Assembly (NCBI RefSeq): GCF_003194565.2
Contig: NZ_QICH01000001.1
Coordinates: forward strand, 248,001 to 312,000
Length of the DNA stretch: 64,000 nucleotides
Reading direction: 5' to 3'
From: Kangiella spongicola
GTDB taxonomy: Bacteria > Pseudomonadota > Gammaproteobacteria > Enterobacterales > Kangiellaceae
Every line of letters starts with the position of its first letter. The first letter of the stretch is position 1. Positions 62,444-64,000 of this stretch are shown here, piece after piece. A program made the position numbers and the translations under genes. Below the pieces are notes generated by a model. It saw nothing but the letters and a program-made list of their open reading frames with translations. It did no database searches and was not told the origin of the DNA.

Positions 62444-63775
62444 TTGCTGTCTCTGCGAAAGACAACCCACCTTAGCAAAGCTTTGAAATTAGATCAAACA
62501 CGTGGTTATAATTTAGACAAAGCTCACCAACGACAAGGAAACATTATCTCTTCAATCAATATAGAACGAATTGAAAATGATTTATATGAATTATCAAAGT
62601 TTGGCTTCAATGAAAAAGACAAAGGTATTTATCGCCAAGGTTTGACAGAAATTGATATGGAAGCCCGACAATGGATGATGCGAAAATTTAAAGACGCAGG
62701 GCTCACAACACACATGGATGGCGCCGGCAACGTCTGTGGCCGTTTGGGTGATCCGGACAAGCCAGCAGTCCTCGTAGGTTCGCACCTCGACTCAGTACCC
62801 GCTGGCGGGATGTTTGACGGTACTTTAGGCGTCGTTGCAGGTTTAGAATGCATCCGCGTTATCCAAGAAAATAATATCGACGTCAATTGCCCGATTGAAA
62901 TCATCGGAACCAGTGAAGAAGAAGGCCGCTTTGGTGGCATGCTTGGTGCGCAGGCATTAAGCGGTAACTTAACTTTAGATTGGTTAGAGTCAGCGCGCGA
63001 TCCTAAAGGCGAGTATTTAAAAGATGCGCTAGAAAAATGTGGTTTAAATGTCCATGATACCTTGCGTGCACGTCGCGATCCTTCGAGCATGAAAGCATTC
63101 CTTGAACTGCATATTGAACAAGGTCCTGTACTCGAAAACTCTAATAAGTGCATCGGAGTGGTCGATGGAATTTCTGGTGTTTTTAAATGGTTAGTGAAAT
63201 TAAAGGGTAAAGCCGATCACGCCGGAACTGCACCGATGGATATGCGCAGTGATGCGTTCATGGGGCTCGCCGATTTTGCTCATGAGATTAGTCGTATTAT
63301 TGACGAGGAAGGCACTGATAAAAGTCGCATTACTATCGGTCGGGTCGATTTAAAGCCGGGTTATGCCCACACCATTCCAGGTGAAGCACACTTTACTATT
63401 GTCGGCCGTGATATGCAGGAAGATGTCATGCATCAATTAGCCAACAGTTGTCGCAAGGTTCTATCTTCTATCGCTCGTAAGCACAAACTTTACTTTGAGT
63501 ATGAGCAAATGAGTTGGCTCGAACCTAAACACTTTAATCCCGAAGTTGTGGATTTAATTGAAGAAGAAGTTAAAGCTCTGGATTATTCATACATGAGGAT
63601 GCCCAGTGGCGCCGGCCATGATATTCAGTTCTTTACCGATCTCACGCCAACAGGATTAATTTTTATTCCGAGCGTCGGTGGCGTCAGTCACGCTCCTGAC
63701 GAATGGTCGCACTGGGACGACGTGGAAAAAGGTACTCAAGTTTTACTCAATACACTATTACGATTAGCACAATAA
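62444..63775 (+). CDS. M20-family Zn-dependent hydrolase, allantoate amidohydrolase / N-carbamoyl-amino-acid hydrolase type
   Basis: The longest frame (TTG at 62444) gives 443 residues; family-like sequence begins around residue 38 (INIERIENDLYELSKFG). Zinc ligands are visible: His114 in VGSHLDSVPAGG, Asp125, the Glu pair in TSEEEGRFGG, the His in ELHIEQGP and the C-terminal His in SGAGHDIQFF. These mark the hydantoinase/carbamoylase group that hydrolyses the ureido bond of N-carbamoyl amino acids, beta-ureidopropionate or allantoate. The real start may be a rare ATT at 62543 preceded by AAGGA, since a strong promoter sits upstream and no ATG, GTG or TTG lies near. Divergent from the symporter/carbamoyltransferase operon. 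Confidence 0.88.
   Translation: MLSLRKTTHLSKALKLDQTRGYNLDKAHQRQGNIISSINIERIENDLYELSKFGFNEKDKGIYRQGLTEIDMEARQWMMRKFKDAGLTTHMDGAGNVCGRLGDPDKPAVLVGSHLDSVPAGGMFDGTLGVVAGLECIRVIQENNIDVNCPIEIIGTSEEEGRFGGMLGAQALSGNLTLDWLESARDPKGEYLKDALEKCGLNVHDTLRARRDPSSMKAFLELHIEQGPVLENSNKCIGVVDGISGVFKWLVKLKGKADHAGTAPMDMRSDAFMGLADFAHEISRIIDEEGTDKSRITIGRVDLKPGYAHTIPGEAHFTIVGRDMQEDVMHQLANSCRKVLSSIARKHKLYFEYEQMSWLEPKHFNPEVVDLIEEEVKALDYSYMRMPSGAGHDIQFFTDLTPTGLIFIPSVGGVSHAPDEWSHWDDVEKGTQVLLNTLLRLAQ
62483..62512 (+). promoter_or_regulatory. strong sigma-70 promoter for the M20 hydrolase gene
   Basis: TTGAAA, 18 bases, TATAAT. Transcription would start near 62519. The spacer contains the palindrome CACGTG (62499-62504), a possible operator. 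Because the promoter lies inside the longest open frame of the hydrolase, it argues that translation starts downstream, near 62543. Confidence 0.6.
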
Positions 63776-63800
63776 GTGCAATGCTAGAATCATGCATAAA

Positions 63801-63830
63801 AAATAGGGGCCTGTGGCCCCTATTTATTTT
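63801..63830. terminator. bidirectional intrinsic terminator
   Basis: Perfect 11-bp stem AAATAGGGGCC-TGT-GGCCCCTATTT with A- and T-rich flanks, between the hydrolase and the convergent hsp20 gene. Confidence 0.88.
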
Positions 63831-63869
63831 CAACAAAGATTTTATAAGCAAGATTTATGGTTTATAAAG

Positions 63870-64000
63870 TTAAGCGACCTTTTCGCTTTTCTCTGACTGA
63901 TGTTCAATGGTTTTTGTATCCGCTTGACCAATTGAAATCTTCTTAGGCTTCATAGCCTCAGGGATTTCTTTAACCAAGTTAATCGTTAAAAGACCATTGC
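63870..64000 (-). CDS. Hsp20/IbpA-type small heat-shock protein, C-terminal part
   Basis: The frame is open to the window edge. The visible 43 residues read NGLLTINLVKEIPEAMKPKK and then ISI, the end of the alpha-crystallin domain and the I-x-I motif that joins oligomers. A polar tail (GQADTKTIEHQSEKSEKVA) follows. The N-terminal two thirds lie beyond the window. It is probably a holdase chaperone bound to aggregated proteins. Confidence 0.85.
   Translation of the reverse strand, partial: NGLLTINLVKEIPEAMKPKKISIGQADTKTIEHQSEKSEKVA

Overview
The window looks like chromosomal DNA of a free-living, probably marine gammaproteobacterium of moderate GC. Gene content and order (nudF-yqiB-cpdA-parE-parC with tolC nearby, ratA-rnfH divergent from smpB, serB divergent from ytjB, efp with epmA/epmB, purE-purK) are those of the class. 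The long NAD-glutamate dehydrogenase and the DUF1302/DUF1329/RND cluster suggest a Kangiella-like organism. That genus assignment is an inference from gene content only. No tRNA, rRNA, insertion sequence, prophage or CRISPR array was seen. One tmRNA gene is present.

Layout. 1-3.9 kb: end of a Bat (aerotolerance) operon, batA(partial)-batB/TPR-batD. 3.9-5.1 kb: an HSD10-like short-chain dehydrogenase convergent with a 55-codon gene. 5.1-9.9 kb: giant NAD-glutamate dehydrogenase. 10-17.1 kb: a four-gene envelope operon of a DUF1302 outer-membrane protein, DUF1329, a YCF48/BNR propeller and an RND/MMPL exporter. 17.3-19.8 kb: a YtrA-type GntR regulator, ABC ATPase, ABC permease and a 63-residue membrane protein, with a perfect palindromic operator candidate upstream. 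20-23 kb: YeiH-like transporter, nudC and two tandem paralogous small proteins of unknown family. 23-26.3 kb: the EF-P beta-lysylation set (epmA, efp, epmB) with a lipoprotein gene and a ~100 bp nested inverted-repeat element. 26.4-30.4 kb: a large PilZ-like protein and a FimX-like protein with degenerate GGDEF and EAL motifs. 30.4-43.8 kb: conserved housekeeping genes (serB, ytjB, parC, parE, cpdA, yqiB, nudF, a pcm homologue, tolC, waaA, rnfH, ratA, smpB). 43.9-48.5 kb: LysM lipoprotein, then a Ser/Thr kinase, FHA protein and PP2C phosphatase operon next to ssrA. 48.6-52 kb: LysR regulator divergent from doxX-yqjG-ygiD. 52.3-57 kb: purEK, a 2OG-Fe(II) oxygenase and a secreted metalloprotease whose signal peptide is cut off by an in-frame stop. 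57.2-63.8 kb: asparagine synthase, an atypical carbamoyltransferase, a 40-residue overlapping membrane gene, a sodium:solute symporter and a periplasmic anchored protein, divergent from an M20 N-carbamoyl/allantoate-type amidohydrolase. The window ends inside an hsp20 gene.

Best candidates for an undescribed system. (1) The 59.3-63.8 kb cluster: transporter, tiny overlapping membrane protein, periplasmic partner, a carbamoyltransferase that keeps the carbamoyl-phosphate site but has lost the aspartate-recognition residues, and a carbamoyl-amide hydrolase. This reads as uptake and metabolism of an unidentified ureido/N-carbamoyl compound. (2) The DUF1302-DUF1329-propeller-RND operon, which reads as a trans-envelope export or lipid-trafficking machine. 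(3) The kinase-FHA-phosphatase module, with a HAMP-bearing transmembrane kinase and no secretion-system genes beside it.
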